From Peribacillus sp. FSL E2-0218 (GTDB taxonomy: Bacteria > Bacillota > Bacilli > Bacillales > DSM-1321), in contig NZ_CP150304.1 of the NCBI RefSeq assembly GCF_037992945.1, forward strand, positions 561,501 through 625,500: 64,000 nt of DNA, read 5' to 3'. The position numbers were made by a program, and so were the translations under genes. Shown here in pieces: positions 42,901 through 50,980 of this stretch (positions are counted from its first letter, which is position 1; every line of letters begins with the position of its first letter). Below the pieces are notes generated by a model, which did no database searches, was not told the origin of the DNA, and was given only the letters and a program-made list of their open reading frames with translations.

Positions 42901-42922
42901 TTTTGTTGTATTTACAACAAAA
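42901..42922. promoter_or_regulatory. MarR operator (22-bp perfect palindrome)
   Basis: TTTTGTTGTA (42901-42910) and TACAACAAAA (42913-42922) are perfect inverted arms around TT. The size and spacing suit a MarR dimer. It lies between the divergent marR and GNAT genes, nearer to marR. Confidence 0.8.
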
Positions 42923-43005
42923 TGAATTTCATTTATACTATTACAAGGTTATGAATGTATTATGACTTGTCTAATGGAATAAATCTAGAAAGGTGATGAA
43001 GTTCA

Positions 43006-43446
43006 GTGGATTCAAAAAAAATAACGATGGCTGACGAATTGGATTTAGCTTTTGCAATCAGAAAAGAAGTATTTGTTGAGGAACAAGGTTTCGGATTGGA
43101 AGATGAATTTGACGAATTCGATACACTCGATGGTCAAGCTGACCATATTTTAGTTTTTTATAATGATCAGCCTGTCGGAACTGGGCGGCTAAGGGTCGTC
43201 GATGAGTTAGGAAAATTGGAAAGGATCTGTATCCTGGAGGCTTATCGGAAGTTCGGCCTAGGAAAAACGATCATAAAAACATTGGAAGAAATCGCAAGGG
43301 AGAAGGGGATAGCGCAGGTTAAATTACATGGGCAAACTCAAGCCGAGGGCTTTTATCAAAAGCTTGGCTACCGGACTTCTTCAGATGTTTTCATGGAAGA
43401 CGGCGGTCCCCATATTCTCATGATAAAAGAATTGATTAATGAATAA
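43006..43446 (+). CDS. GNAT family N-acetyltransferase (YjcF/ElaA-like)
   Basis: A 146-residue acetyltransferase. AFAIRKEVFVEEQGFGLEDE near residue 12, GTGRLRVVDELGKLERICI near residue 63 and RKFGLGKTIIKTLEE near residue 83 (acetyl-CoA pyrophosphate loop) define the fold. Substrate unknown. It starts with GTG 43006 behind AAAGGTGATG and is followed 11 nt later by a membrane protein gene, likely one operon controlled by the divergent MarR. Confidence 0.85.
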   Translation: MDSKKITMADELDLAFAIRKEVFVEEQGFGLEDEFDEFDTLDGQADHILVFYNDQPVGTGRLRVVDELGKLERICILEAYRKFGLGKTIIKTLEEIAREKGIAQVKLHGQTQAEGFYQKLGYRTSSDVFMEDGGPHILMIKELINE

Positions 43447-43457
43447 GGCTGTTTAAC

Positions 43458-44099
43458 GTGGGTAAAACGAAGTTCATCCACTATGTAACGGGGATCATGA
43501 TTTTAACACTAGGCTGTTCCTTGACGATACAATCGGATCTAGGAACATCGCCATTCGATGCCCTTTTGGTCGGACTCTCCATACAAGTCGGCCTGACGGT
43601 TGGAAGCTGGGAATTCATCATAGCGGCCATCATGATATTGTTTAATGCCTTATTAAACAGGAAAAGGCCGGAAGTGTTAGGGTTAATAACAGCTTTTATA
43701 ACAGGCATTGGGATTGATCTATGGCTCTATTTACTGCAAACCTTGATACAACCGGAACATATGCTCACTAAACTTATTTGTGTACTAGTCGGATTAACAG
43801 TCATCGGGTTAGGAACGGCTATTTATTTACATGCCAACTTTGCCCCTATTCCTGTAGATCGTTTGATGTTCATCATTCAGGATTTAACTGGCATGAATAT
43901 ATTATTCTCAAAAACATTCATTTATCTTTTCTTCTTGGGAATGGCACTCGCTTTCAACGGGCCGATCGGTATTGGAACGCTCTTAACCGTTTGCTTGGGA
44001 GGTCCGGTTCTTAATTACTTTACCCCGCTGATTCGTAATAGATTAAGTTCCTTTAGCTCAACCGCAAATAGTGATAAAGGAAAAAACCATTCGCTGTAG
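43458..44099 (+). CDS. YczE/YyaS/YitT family membrane protein
   Basis: A 213-residue protein with five to six membrane helices and the YczE-type N-terminus GIMILTLGCSLTIQSDLGTSPFDALLVGLS, shortened here. B. subtilis YczE affects lipopeptide and antibiotic production, with unknown mechanism. The GTG start at 43458 has only a weak AAGG upstream, but the overlap-like distance (11 nt) to the GNAT gene supports translation coupling. Its stop codon lies inside the loop of the terminator. Confidence 0.82.
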   Translation: MGKTKFIHYVTGIMILTLGCSLTIQSDLGTSPFDALLVGLSIQVGLTVGSWEFIIAAIMILFNALLNRKRPEVLGLITAFITGIGIDLWLYLLQTLIQPEHMLTKLICVLVGLTVIGLGTAIYLHANFAPIPVDRLMFIIQDLTGMNILFSKTFIYLFFLGMALAFNGPIGIGTLLTVCLGGPVLNYFTPLIRNRLSSFSSTANSDKGKNHSL

Positions 44100-44110
44100 G
44101 ATGGTTTTTT
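44081..44110 (+). terminator. Terminator overlapping the yczE-like stop codon
   Basis: AAAAAACCAT (44081-44090) and ATGGTTTTTT (44101-44110) form a perfect 10-bp stem whose loop contains the stop codon. Confidence 0.8.
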
Positions 44111-44194
44111 CGTTCTGTTGCATGAATAAGATGACCGGAAGTTATCAGCAAGGGTGGGACCATATTAGGACGTGAAAATGACGTACACACTTAA

Positions 44195-44208
44195 TGAAAA
44201 CGCTTCCA
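44195..44208 (+). promoter_or_regulatory. Possible cre site upstream of methionine gamma-lyase
   Basis: TGAAAACGCTTCCA matches the cre consensus except at one W position (C). It lies 55-68 bp upstream of the start codon. Confidence 0.4.
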
Positions 44209-44262
44209 ATAACATAATTTCTGGCATAAAATAGGAAGAGACATAGGTTGGGAGGAGTCAAT

Positions 44263-45438
44263 ATGGCAGATAAGCATAAACAATTCGAAACGTCAGTCAT
44301 TCATGAAGGATATGACTCGAAGGAGCATTTAGGGAGCTTGACTGCACCCTTATTCCAGACCTCTACTTTCACTTTCGATACGGCGGAGCAAGGGGAACGG
44401 CGTTTTGCAGGTTTGGAAGAGGGATATATATATTCTCGTCTTGGAAATCCAACGGTACAGGTGCTGGAAGCAAAAATCGCCGCCTTGGAGGGAGCTGAAG
44501 CGGGGCTTGCCTTCGGCTCGGGGATGGCTGCGGTCTCGGCTGTGCTATTGGCTTTGACTAAAACGGATGACCACATCCTTTGTTCACAGGGATTATATGG
44601 CTGCACGTTCGGTCTTTTGCAGTTAATGAAAAATAAATATCGCATCGATCATGATTTTTGTGCAATGGATACAGAGGAGCAGGTGAGGAGGATGATCCGT
44701 CCGCAAACGACCTGCATTTATGTGGAAACCCCGATAAATCCGACGATGAAAATGATTGATTTACAGATGGTGGTGAGAGTTGCGAAGGAGTGCAATGTGA
44801 CAGTAGTTGTCGATAATACCTTTTCCACCCCCTACTTACAGAGACCGCTTGAATATGGCTGTGACATCGTCCTTCACAGCGCAACGAAATATCTATGCGG
44901 ACATGGGGACGTCGTTGCCGGGCTTGTCGTAGGCAGCAAAGACTTCATGAATCACGTAGCGGGAACGACACGAAAAGATATTGGCGGGATCATTTCCCCA
45001 TTCGATGCCTGGTTACTATTGCGGGGATTGAAGACTTTGCCTGTGAGGATGGATCGGCACTCTGCCAATGCAATGGAAATCTTCCGCGAGCTGAAGAAGC
45101 ATCCAAAGGTGAAACGGGTCTACTATCCAGGGGATGAAACGCATGAGGACCATTATATTATGGAAAAGCAGATGAAACATGGGGGAGGTCTTATTTCTTT
45201 TGAATTGCAGGGTACAAAAGAGGATGCCCAGGGATTTCTCAATAAACTGCAATTAATCAAAATTGCCGTCAGCCTAGGGGATGCCGAAACCTTGATCCAG
45301 CATCCCGCTACCATGACGCACTCGGCCGTCCCTGAAGATTCGCGCCGGCAAATGGGCATCAACGATCAGCTCATCCGATTATCGGTTGGACTGGAAGCTT
45401 GGCAAGACATCTGGGATGATCTGCAACAAGCCTTTTGA
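44263..45438 (+). CDS. Methionine gamma-lyase (PLP, Cys/Met metabolism family)
   Basis: A 391-residue PLP enzyme. The PLP lysine lies in HSATKYLCGHGDVVAG (about residue 206), with YSRLGNPTV (about 55), LYGCTFGLL (about 110) and VETPINPTM (about 154). Tyr-Gly-Cys in the third block is the arrangement of methionine gamma-lyases, which split methionine to methanethiol, ammonia and 2-oxobutyrate; cystathionine lyases usually lack that Cys. GGGAGGAG precedes ATG 44263. It stands alone, with no transporter or regulator next to it. A related gamma-lyase activity cannot be excluded. Confidence 0.85.
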   Translation: MADKHKQFETSVIHEGYDSKEHLGSLTAPLFQTSTFTFDTAEQGERRFAGLEEGYIYSRLGNPTVQVLEAKIAALEGAEAGLAFGSGMAAVSAVLLALTKTDDHILCSQGLYGCTFGLLQLMKNKYRIDHDFCAMDTEEQVRRMIRPQTTCIYVETPINPTMKMIDLQMVVRVAKECNVTVVVDNTFSTPYLQRPLEYGCDIVLHSATKYLCGHGDVVAGLVVGSKDFMNHVAGTTRKDIGGIISPFDAWLLLRGLKTLPVRMDRHSANAMEIFRELKKHPKVKRVYYPGDETHEDHYIMEKQMKHGGGLISFELQGTKEDAQGFLNKLQLIKIAVSLGDAETLIQHPATMTHSAVPEDSRRQMGINDQLIRLSVGLEAWQDIWDDLQQAF

Positions 45439-45453
45439 GGCACTTGTATCTAT

Positions 45454-46185
45454 TTATATATTCCTTCGATTCCTGATGAAGATGGTCACGGATATGACCA
45501 AGATGACAGCGGCAAGGATATAGGAAATGGTCGTAATGACTGGGTAGTTGGCATCATTGCGGACCCCGATGCCGATGAACGCCCAAACGAATACGAGCGG
45601 ATAGCCCCAATCCCGGTTTTTGCTTGAAAAGGCAAAAGCTAGGATTGTTGCTACAATCAGCATAGTGATCGTCCAGGTGACCTTTGAAATCCCAAAACCG
45701 TCCCATTCAATATAAGTGAGGTAATAAGAAATATCAGCTATGGTCGCAACGCTTACCCAACCTGAATAAATGGAAAATGGAAATAGGTCGAAGCCAGTGT
45801 GCGCAACCTTTTTAATACGTGTATAAATGACCAAAAGCGTAGTTAAAAGCGCAAGGATGATGAAAACGGATAACAAAAAGTGTTCGTAATGCCAAGCCAA
45901 GAGCCAGGCCCCATTCAGCACACAGCTTAAAGCGAACCACGGGAATGATGCCTTGGCAGCAGGACTGTTCCTGTGCTCACCTGCAAACTGCCTGAATACC
46001 CAGATGGCGAGTAGAAGGTAAATGAACCCCCATATGGAAAATACATAACCGGCAGGGGTGAAAAGTACATCCAGTTTATCGGAGACCTCTCCGGATGTTT
46101 GGCCGTTGAATGGCAGAAAATTGGCCAAAAAATTCATGGTGACGACGAATAAATAAAAAATCAAGTTAAAGATGACAATAAGCAT
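45454..46185 (-). CDS. TspO/MBR-related membrane protein
   Basis: A 243-residue protein with six to seven membrane helices, rich in Trp. YVFSIWGFIYLLLAIWVF near residue 47 and NGAWLLAWHYEHF near residue 90 match the tryptophan-rich sensory protein/TspO group; the length exceeds that of classic TspO (about 160), as in the eukaryote-like extended subgroup found in Bacillaceae. Classic TspO binds porphyrins; function here is unknown. AAGGAGG is 6 nt upstream of ATG 46185. It converges on the methionine gamma-lyase gene. Confidence 0.78.
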   Translation of the reverse strand: MLIVIFNLIFYLFVVTMNFLANFLPFNGQTSGEVSDKLDVLFTPAGYVFSIWGFIYLLLAIWVFRQFAGEHRNSPAAKASFPWFALSCVLNGAWLLAWHYEHFLLSVFIILALLTTLLVIYTRIKKVAHTGFDLFPFSIYSGWVSVATIADISYYLTYIEWDGFGISKVTWTITMLIVATILAFAFSSKNRDWGYPLVFVWAFIGIGVRNDANYPVITTISYILAAVILVISVTIFIRNRRNI

Positions 46186-46346
46186 GGGATTCCTCCTTGA
46201 ATGTAGTGTGGCTTCTATATCTTATTCCACCATTTTTGCTTGAATAACCTTTTTGGAGCACATCGAACGTTTTTCGAAAAGCCTTAACGGTTCAATTGAC
46301 AAGGGAGGCCGTTTCTGTAACAAATGAACCATTTCCAATCAGATAT

Positions 46347-46375
46347 TTTACATCCGTACTTTAAGGTGATAAACT
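46347..46375 (+). promoter_or_regulatory. Promoter of the riboflavin operon
   Basis: TTTACA (46347-46352), 17-bp spacer and TAAACT (46370-46375). The predicted start falls just before the riboswitch aptamer. Confidence 0.6.
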
Positions 46376-46396
46376 GTTGAAAGATTCATATTATTA

Positions 46397-46521
46397 GTCC
46401 TTCGGGGTCGGGTGAAAATCCCAACCGGCGGTGATGAAGCAATTCTAAGCCCGCGAGCCTGATAAAGGCAGGATTTGGTGAGATTCCAAAGCCGACAGTA
46501 CAGTCTGGATGGGAGAAGGAC
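46397..46521 (+). ncRNA. FMN riboswitch (RFN element)
   Basis: The six-helix RFN pattern is complete: closing stem GTCCTT (46397-46402) with AAGGAC (46516-46521), then CGGGGTCGGGTGAAAATCCC, ACCGGCGGTGATG, AAGCCCGCGAGC, GGTGAGATTCC and CCGACAGT. It binds FMN and stops transcription of the downstream rib genes when flavin is plentiful. It lies 148 nt before ribE, with a terminator between. Confidence 0.97.
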
Positions 46522-46536
46522 GTGTGGAACCCAAGT

Positions 46537-46644
46537 GTATACGTACGCCTAATTTTCGGAAAATGAAAAAATTAGGTTTCTTAGGTATACAATTTTTTCA
46601 CTCATTTCTCCTGCTAACTCCTTAGGCTTTCTAAGGGGTTTTTT
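46537..46644 (+). terminator. Riboswitch expression platform: intervening hairpin and terminator
   Basis: A first hairpin pairs CCTAATTTT (46548-46556) with AAAATTAGG (46568-46576), extended by GTATAC at both ends (46537 and 46585). A second hairpin, CTCCTTAG (46618-46625) with CTAAGGGG (46631-46638), is followed by six T and is the intrinsic terminator. Which strands form the antiterminator could not be settled by eye. Confidence 0.75.
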
Positions 46645-46668
46645 ATATTTCATAAAAGGGGGAAAAGC

Positions 46669-47307
46669 ATGTTTACTGGAATCATTGAGGACATCGGGAC
46701 CGTTCATTCCTTGAAAAAAGGCAAAAGCAGTATGGAGTTGACGATACGTTCCGAGAAAATCCTTGAAGATGTTCATCTGGGGGATAGTATATCAGTCAAC
46801 GGCGTCTGCTTGACGGTAACTTCTTTCACGAAAAGTTTATTTGCCGTGGACGTAATGCCAGAAACGGTCAAGGCTTCCACGATCCGGACGTTAAAAGTGG
46901 GTTCACCCGTGAACCTCGAGCGTGCCATGAGTGCGGGGGGACGGTTTGGTGGACATTTCGTTTCAGGTCATATCGACGGTACCGGAACAATCATAAAAAA
47001 AGAACGAAAAGAAAATGCCGTATATTATGTCATCCAATTGGAAGAAGGGCTAAGTGCCTTTTGCATACCAAAAGGATCGATTGCCATCGATGGAACGAGC
47101 CTGACGATATTTGGGATTGAGAGCAACCTTTTAACAGTTTCCTTGATCCCCTTGACACATATGGACACCATATTGGGGCAGAAAGCGGCTGGAGATATCG
47201 TTAACATCGAAAACGACATGATTGGGAAATATATTGTACATCAAATGAAAAAAGGCGACTCAAAACCAGGACTGAATCTAGAGTTTTTAGCTAAGCACGG
47301 ATTCTAA
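46669..47307 (+). CDS. ribE: Riboflavin synthase alpha subunit
   Basis: A 212-residue riboflavin synthase made of two similar lumazine-binding barrels. MFTGIIEDIGTV at the N-terminus and SVNGVCLTVTS near residue 42 in the first barrel are echoed by AIDGTSLTIF near residue 141 in the second. It dismutates two 6,7-dimethyl-8-ribityllumazine molecules into riboflavin. It is the first gene behind the FMN riboswitch; in B. subtilis ribD would precede it. AAAGGGGGAAAAGC precedes the ATG. Confidence 0.95.
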   Translation: MFTGIIEDIGTVHSLKKGKSSMELTIRSEKILEDVHLGDSISVNGVCLTVTSFTKSLFAVDVMPETVKASTIRTLKVGSPVNLERAMSAGGRFGGHFVSGHIDGTGTIIKKERKENAVYYVIQLEEGLSAFCIPKGSIAIDGTSLTIFGIESNLLTVSLIPLTHMDTILGQKAAGDIVNIENDMIGKYIVHQMKKGDSKPGLNLEFLAKHGF

Positions 47308-47326
47308 GACAAGGGCGGTGTAATGG

Positions 47327-47974
47327 ATGTTCCATACGATTGAAGAAGCAATTGAAGAGTTGAAGGCTGGCAAGGTAGTAATTGTATCAGATAATGAAGA
47401 TCGGGAAAATGAAGGCGATTTTGTTGTACTTGCTGAAAAGGCGACACCCGATGCGATCAATTTCATGGCGACTCATGGACGAGGTTTGATCTGTACAACC
47501 ATAACTGGAGAACTGGCGGAAAAGCTGGATTTGCATCCTATGGTCGGGGAAAATACCGACCAGCATGGAACGGCTTTTACGGTAAGTGTCGATCATAAAA
47601 ATACGACTACAGGAATCAGTGCCTTTGAAAGGTCCTTGACCATTCTGGAGCTTCTTAAAGAAGATTCGGTTGCTGGGGATTTTCATAGGCCTGGCCACAC
47701 TTTTCCGATAGTCGCTAAAGAAGGCGGCGTACTTAAGCGGGCAGGGCACACGGAGGCTTCTGTGGATCTGGCCAAGTTATGCGGTGCCAAACCAGCTGGG
47801 GTCATCTGTGAAATCATGAATGAAGATGGATCGATGGCACGGGTGTCCGATTTAGAAGTCATCGCCGATAAATTCAACTTGAAATTCATAACGATTGCTG
47901 ATCTGATTCAGTACCTTCAACAAGCCGAAACAAGCGGAAAACAGGAACGGGAACTGAACGTTCAAAATTCGTAA
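47327..47974 (+). CDS. ribB: 3,4-dihydroxy-2-butanone-4-phosphate synthase, RibB domain only
   Basis: A 215-residue DHBP synthase: VIVSDNEDRENEGDFV (residues 18-33), ATHGRGLICTTI near residue 48, HRPGHTFPI near residue 125, HTEASVDLAKL near residue 142. It makes the four-carbon unit of the lumazine ring. In B. subtilis this domain is fused to GTP cyclohydrolase II (about 400 residues); here the gene stops cleanly after the RibB domain, with no remnant of the second domain before ribH. The frame is intact, so this is a bona fide short version. Confidence 0.93.
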   Translation: MFHTIEEAIEELKAGKVVIVSDNEDRENEGDFVVLAEKATPDAINFMATHGRGLICTTITGELAEKLDLHPMVGENTDQHGTAFTVSVDHKNTTTGISAFERSLTILELLKEDSVAGDFHRPGHTFPIVAKEGGVLKRAGHTEASVDLAKLCGAKPAGVICEIMNEDGSMARVSDLEVIADKFNLKFITIADLIQYLQQAETSGKQERELNVQNS

Positions 47975-48029
47975 GGTTTAAAGCATGAACAAAAAATCAA
48001 ACGTTTTATAAAATAGGAGGAATTGGAAT

Positions 48030-48500
48030 ATGGGGAACATCATTGAAGCACAATTAATCGGATCAGGTTTGAAAGTGGGAATCGTTGTAGGGAGGTTTAA
48101 TGAATTTATCACAAGCAAGCTTTTGGGCGGGGCGTTGGACGGCCTTAAGCGTCATGGCGTTGATGAAAATGATGTGGATATCGCTTGGGTTCCTGGTGCT
48201 TTCGAGCTGCCGTTAATCGCGAAGAAACTTGTGAATACAGGAAAATATGATGCAGTAATCGGTCTTGGGACGGTTATCAGGGGTGCGACCTCACATTATG
48301 ATTATGTATGCAATGAAGCAGCTAAAGGAATGGCAGCCGTATCCTTGGACACGGGGGTACCGGTTATCTTCGGTCTGTTGACGACCGAAAGTATCGAGCA
48401 AGCCATTGAGCGTGCAGGAACTAAATCTGGCAACAAAGGCTATGAAGCGGCCGTAAGTGCCATTGAAATGGCTAACCTTGGAAAGCTGATAGAGCAATAA
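48030..48500 (+). CDS. ribH: 6,7-dimethyl-8-ribityllumazine synthase
   Basis: A 156-residue lumazine synthase. GIVVGRFNEFIT near residue 17, WVPGAFELP near residue 54, GTVIRGATSHYDYV near residue 77 (with the catalytic His) and FGLLTTESIEQAIERAGTK near residue 115. It condenses the products of RibB and the pyrimidine branch; in Bacillus it forms a 60-mer capsid around RibE. AGGAGG is 7 nt before the ATG. It is the last gene of the operon, closed by a very strong terminator. Confidence 0.97.
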   Translation: MGNIIEAQLIGSGLKVGIVVGRFNEFITSKLLGGALDGLKRHGVDENDVDIAWVPGAFELPLIAKKLVNTGKYDAVIGLGTVIRGATSHYDYVCNEAAKGMAAVSLDTGVPVIFGLLTTESIEQAIERAGTKSGNKGYEAAVSAIEMANLGKLIEQ

Positions 48501-48510
48501 TTTTCATTCA

Positions 48511-48546
48511 GGAAAGCCGCAGGGAGGAATATCCCTGCGGCTTTCC
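48511..48546 (+). terminator. Terminator of the rib operon
   Basis: GGAAAGCCGCAGGGA (48511-48525) and TCCCTGCGGCTTTCC (48532-48546) form a perfect 15-bp stem with a 6-nt loop. Confidence 0.92.
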
Positions 48547-48558
48547 TATGTTCATTTC

Positions 48559-48648
48559 CAGGATTGGGTCAGCTTCGCTCGCGGGCAACCTCTTCCAGGA
48601 CGCTGCGTTCTTAAGCGCCCTGCTGACATCCGCTGAACATTAATCCTG
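48559..48648. repeat. GC-rich imperfect inverted repeat element, 90 bp
   Basis: Outer arms CAGGATT (48559-48565) and AATCCTG (48642-48648) and inner arms GTCAGC (48568-48573) and GCTGAC (48622-48627) bracket a GC-rich core much richer in G+C than its AT-rich surroundings. No coding potential. It may be a REP-like intergenic repeat. The rest of the gap to 48899 shows no gene. Confidence 0.5.
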
Positions 48649-48899
48649 ATGATAAAATGCTCTTGGCCTAATCGTTGGTCGTAATTTCTATGACAAAAGG
48701 AAGCAAAGAGGGATACTTTTTTTTCGTTTAAAGGGAATTTACCGCGAAAGGAAAAAGGATATTAAATAACGGGCAAAAGCACGAGGTAATCAAAGCATGA
48801 TAAAATAGGCAAGATGATTATGCTACAATTGTAAAGATTGCAATTGAAATTCATTTCTTTAGGGAAAAGTAAATTTATTAGTTATTAGGAGGGGTTTGT

Positions 48900-50066
48900 G
48901 TGTACCATCTCTTTACACATAATGATTTAGATGGAGTCGGCTGCGGCATTGTGGCTAAGCTGGCATTCGGAGAAGAAGTAGTGGTTAGTTATAACTCGAT
49001 CGGCCGGCTTAACCAGAACGTAGGAGCATTTCTGGAGCAGGCAAAAATCGAGGATACATTGATCGTTACCGATCTTTCGGTTGATGAAGATAACGAAAAG
49101 ATGATTTCGCAGTTTGTTGAAGATGGAGGCAAGGCGATGCTGATAGACCATCATAAGTCAGCACTGCATTTGAACGAACATGACTGGGCATCTGTGACGG
49201 TCGAGCAGGAAGACGGTAAACAGACGGCAGCGACTTCATTATTTTATCAGTATGCAATTGAAAACAAGCTGCTGGAGCCCTCAAGCATCGTAGCCGAATT
49301 TGTGGAATTGGTCCGCCAATACGATACATGGGAATGGGAAGTTAATAAAAATGCAACGGCAAAACGGTTAAATGACCTATTCTTCATGATTCCAATCGAG
49401 GAATTTGAGACGAAAATAGCTCAAAAGCTATCCACGGGCGAAAGCTTTACCTTTGATGAAGTGGAGCAAACTCTTTTGAAAGTGGAAGAGAGTCGGGTGG
49501 ATCGGTACATAAACAGGAAGAAGAGAGAAGTTTATCAGGCTACTGTCGGCCCTCATACTGCTGGTGTGGTCCATGCCGAGTCCTATCACTCGGAATTGGG
49601 AAATGAACTATCAAAGGAATTCTCGCATTTGGATTATATCGCCATCCTGATGGTCGGAAGTAAAAGAATCAGCTTCCGGACAATCCATGATGACATAGAT
49701 GTATCCGACGTTGCCGGAAAATATGATGGGGGAGGACATCAAAAGGCTGCCGGCTGCACCATGTCAGAGAAGGCGTACAGTCAGTTCGTCGAAAAGACAT
49801 TCTTTGCCGAGCCACTGAAACGCGATGCCCACAAAAATCAATTGAATGTAAAAGAGTCCCCAGAGGGCTGCCTCTATTCAACGAGAGAGAAACAGGACAT
49901 ATTCATCTTTGAAGACGAGGAAGAGGAATGGATTGTTGAAATCAACGGAAAACAACAGAAAAAGACCTTCGATACCTTTGGGGAGGCGGAAAAATACATG
50001 AAGCGGAAATACGCGGCATGGCTGGCCCATGATGAAAGGTATGAAGAGTTCGTCAATAAGGGTTGA
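48900..50066 (+). CDS. nrnB: DHH-family phosphoesterase, oligoribonuclease NrnB-like
   Basis: A 388-residue DHH/DHHA1 phosphoesterase. HNDLDGVGCG (residues 7-16), VTDLSVDEDN (about 58), the DHH-motif region LIDHHKSAL (about 81) and the C-terminal DHHA1 glycine block KYDGGGHQKAAGC (about 276-288) are present. B. subtilis NrnB (YngD) has this size and degrades short RNA oligonucleotides; cyclic dinucleotide linear products are another possible substrate. GTG 48900 follows AGGAGG. Single-gene unit with its own terminator. Confidence 0.87.
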   Translation: MYHLFTHNDLDGVGCGIVAKLAFGEEVVVSYNSIGRLNQNVGAFLEQAKIEDTLIVTDLSVDEDNEKMISQFVEDGGKAMLIDHHKSALHLNEHDWASVTVEQEDGKQTAATSLFYQYAIENKLLEPSSIVAEFVELVRQYDTWEWEVNKNATAKRLNDLFFMIPIEEFETKIAQKLSTGESFTFDEVEQTLLKVEESRVDRYINRKKREVYQATVGPHTAGVVHAESYHSELGNELSKEFSHLDYIAILMVGSKRISFRTIHDDIDVSDVAGKYDGGGHQKAAGCTMSEKAYSQFVEKTFFAEPLKRDAHKNQLNVKESPEGCLYSTREKQDIFIFEDEEEEWIVEINGKQQKKTFDTFGEAEKYMKRKYAAWLAHDERYEEFVNKG

Positions 50067-50071
50067 ATAAG

Positions 50072-50104
50072 AAAGCGGCTGTCCGTATGGGACAGCCGCT
50101 TTTG
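50072..50104. terminator. Terminator between nrnB and the YihY gene
   Basis: AAAGCGGCTGTCC and GGACAGCCGCTTT pair perfectly with a short loop, followed by Ts. Confidence 0.92.
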
Positions 50105-50113
50105 CCTTTTTAT

Positions 50114-50980
50114 TTACCTTTTTAACGGGACGGGGTGTACAAGCGTGCGTGACTTTTTGTTTGGTATGTTTTTTTGATGGTGAAGGATCGCATTGATTTC
50201 TCCTCCGACGACAAAGATCAGGCCGCTTAAATAAAGCCACAGCATCAAGATGATGACCCCTCCCAAACTTCCGTAAGTGGAGGAATAGTTGGCAAAATTG
50301 CTGACATAAAAAGAAAACCCAAGTGAGATCGCTAACCAAAGGACAGTTGCGGTCACTGCACCAGGAAAGACATGTTTAATCGGAAAGCTCTTATTCGGGG
50401 CGAAACGATATAAAAAGGTAAGAACGAGTGATATGACAACAACCGCTATGACCCATCGTAATAAACTGAATAAGATCTGCATTTCTTCGGGGATGGGAAT
50501 GACTTGCTGTATTAAATCGATGATGACTTTCCCGAAGACGGGAAGACCGAGCATCACGATGAATGCAACGACCAAGCCTAATGTCAATGCAATGGAAATG
50601 AAGCGGGCTTTAATGAAATTCCTTGTTTCTTCCACATCATAAGCGATATTCATGGAATGGATGAACGCATTCATTCCGTTTGAAGCGGACCATATAGTGC
50701 CAAGGAAACCAATTGTCAGTAAACCGCCATTCCGTTCACTCAATATATTGATGATATTTTTCTCGATGACTTCCATCGTTTCCGCAGGCATGAAGGTCTT
50801 GAGCGTATCCAGGGCTGTTTGAATATCGATATTCAGGTAAGGCAATATGGACAGCAGTAATATGAGCAATGGAAATAGTGCGAGTAAATAGTAATATGCT
50901 TGTTCTGCTGCCAGTCCTGTGACACGATCTTCCTTTATTTCTTTGATAAGTTTTTTCGAAAATCTTATCGATTTATCCAT
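50114..50980 (-). CDS. YihY/virulence factor BrkB family membrane protein
   Basis: A 288-residue protein with six membrane helices; LAEQAYYYLLALFPLLILLLS-type sequence near residue 25, GFLGTIWSASNGMNAFIHSMN near residue 95, and PGAVTATVLWLAISLGFSFYVSNFANYSSTYGSLGG-type region near residue 205, cited here only by position beyond its first part. The family was once called RNase BN by mistake; its function is unknown, possibly membrane transport. AGGAG lies 10 nt before ATG 50980. It converges on nrnB. Confidence 0.88.
   Translation of the reverse strand: MDKSIRFSKKLIKEIKEDRVTGLAAEQAYYYLLALFPLLILLLSILPYLNIDIQTALDTLKTFMPAETMEVIEKNIINILSERNGGLLTIGFLGTIWSASNGMNAFIHSMNIAYDVEETRNFIKARFISIALTLGLVVAFIVMLGLPVFGKVIIDLIQQVIPIPEEMQILFSLLRWVIAVVVISLVLTFLYRFAPNKSFPIKHVFPGAVTATVLWLAISLGFSFYVSNFANYSSTYGSLGGVIILMLWLYLSGLIFVVGGEINAILHHQKNIPNKKSRTLVHPVPLKR

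Noticed and set aside
47327..48030. Frameshifted or truncated ribBA
   Set aside because: The frame ends cleanly after the RibB domain and the 55 bp before ribH contain no trace of a GTP cyclohydrolase II sequence in any frame.
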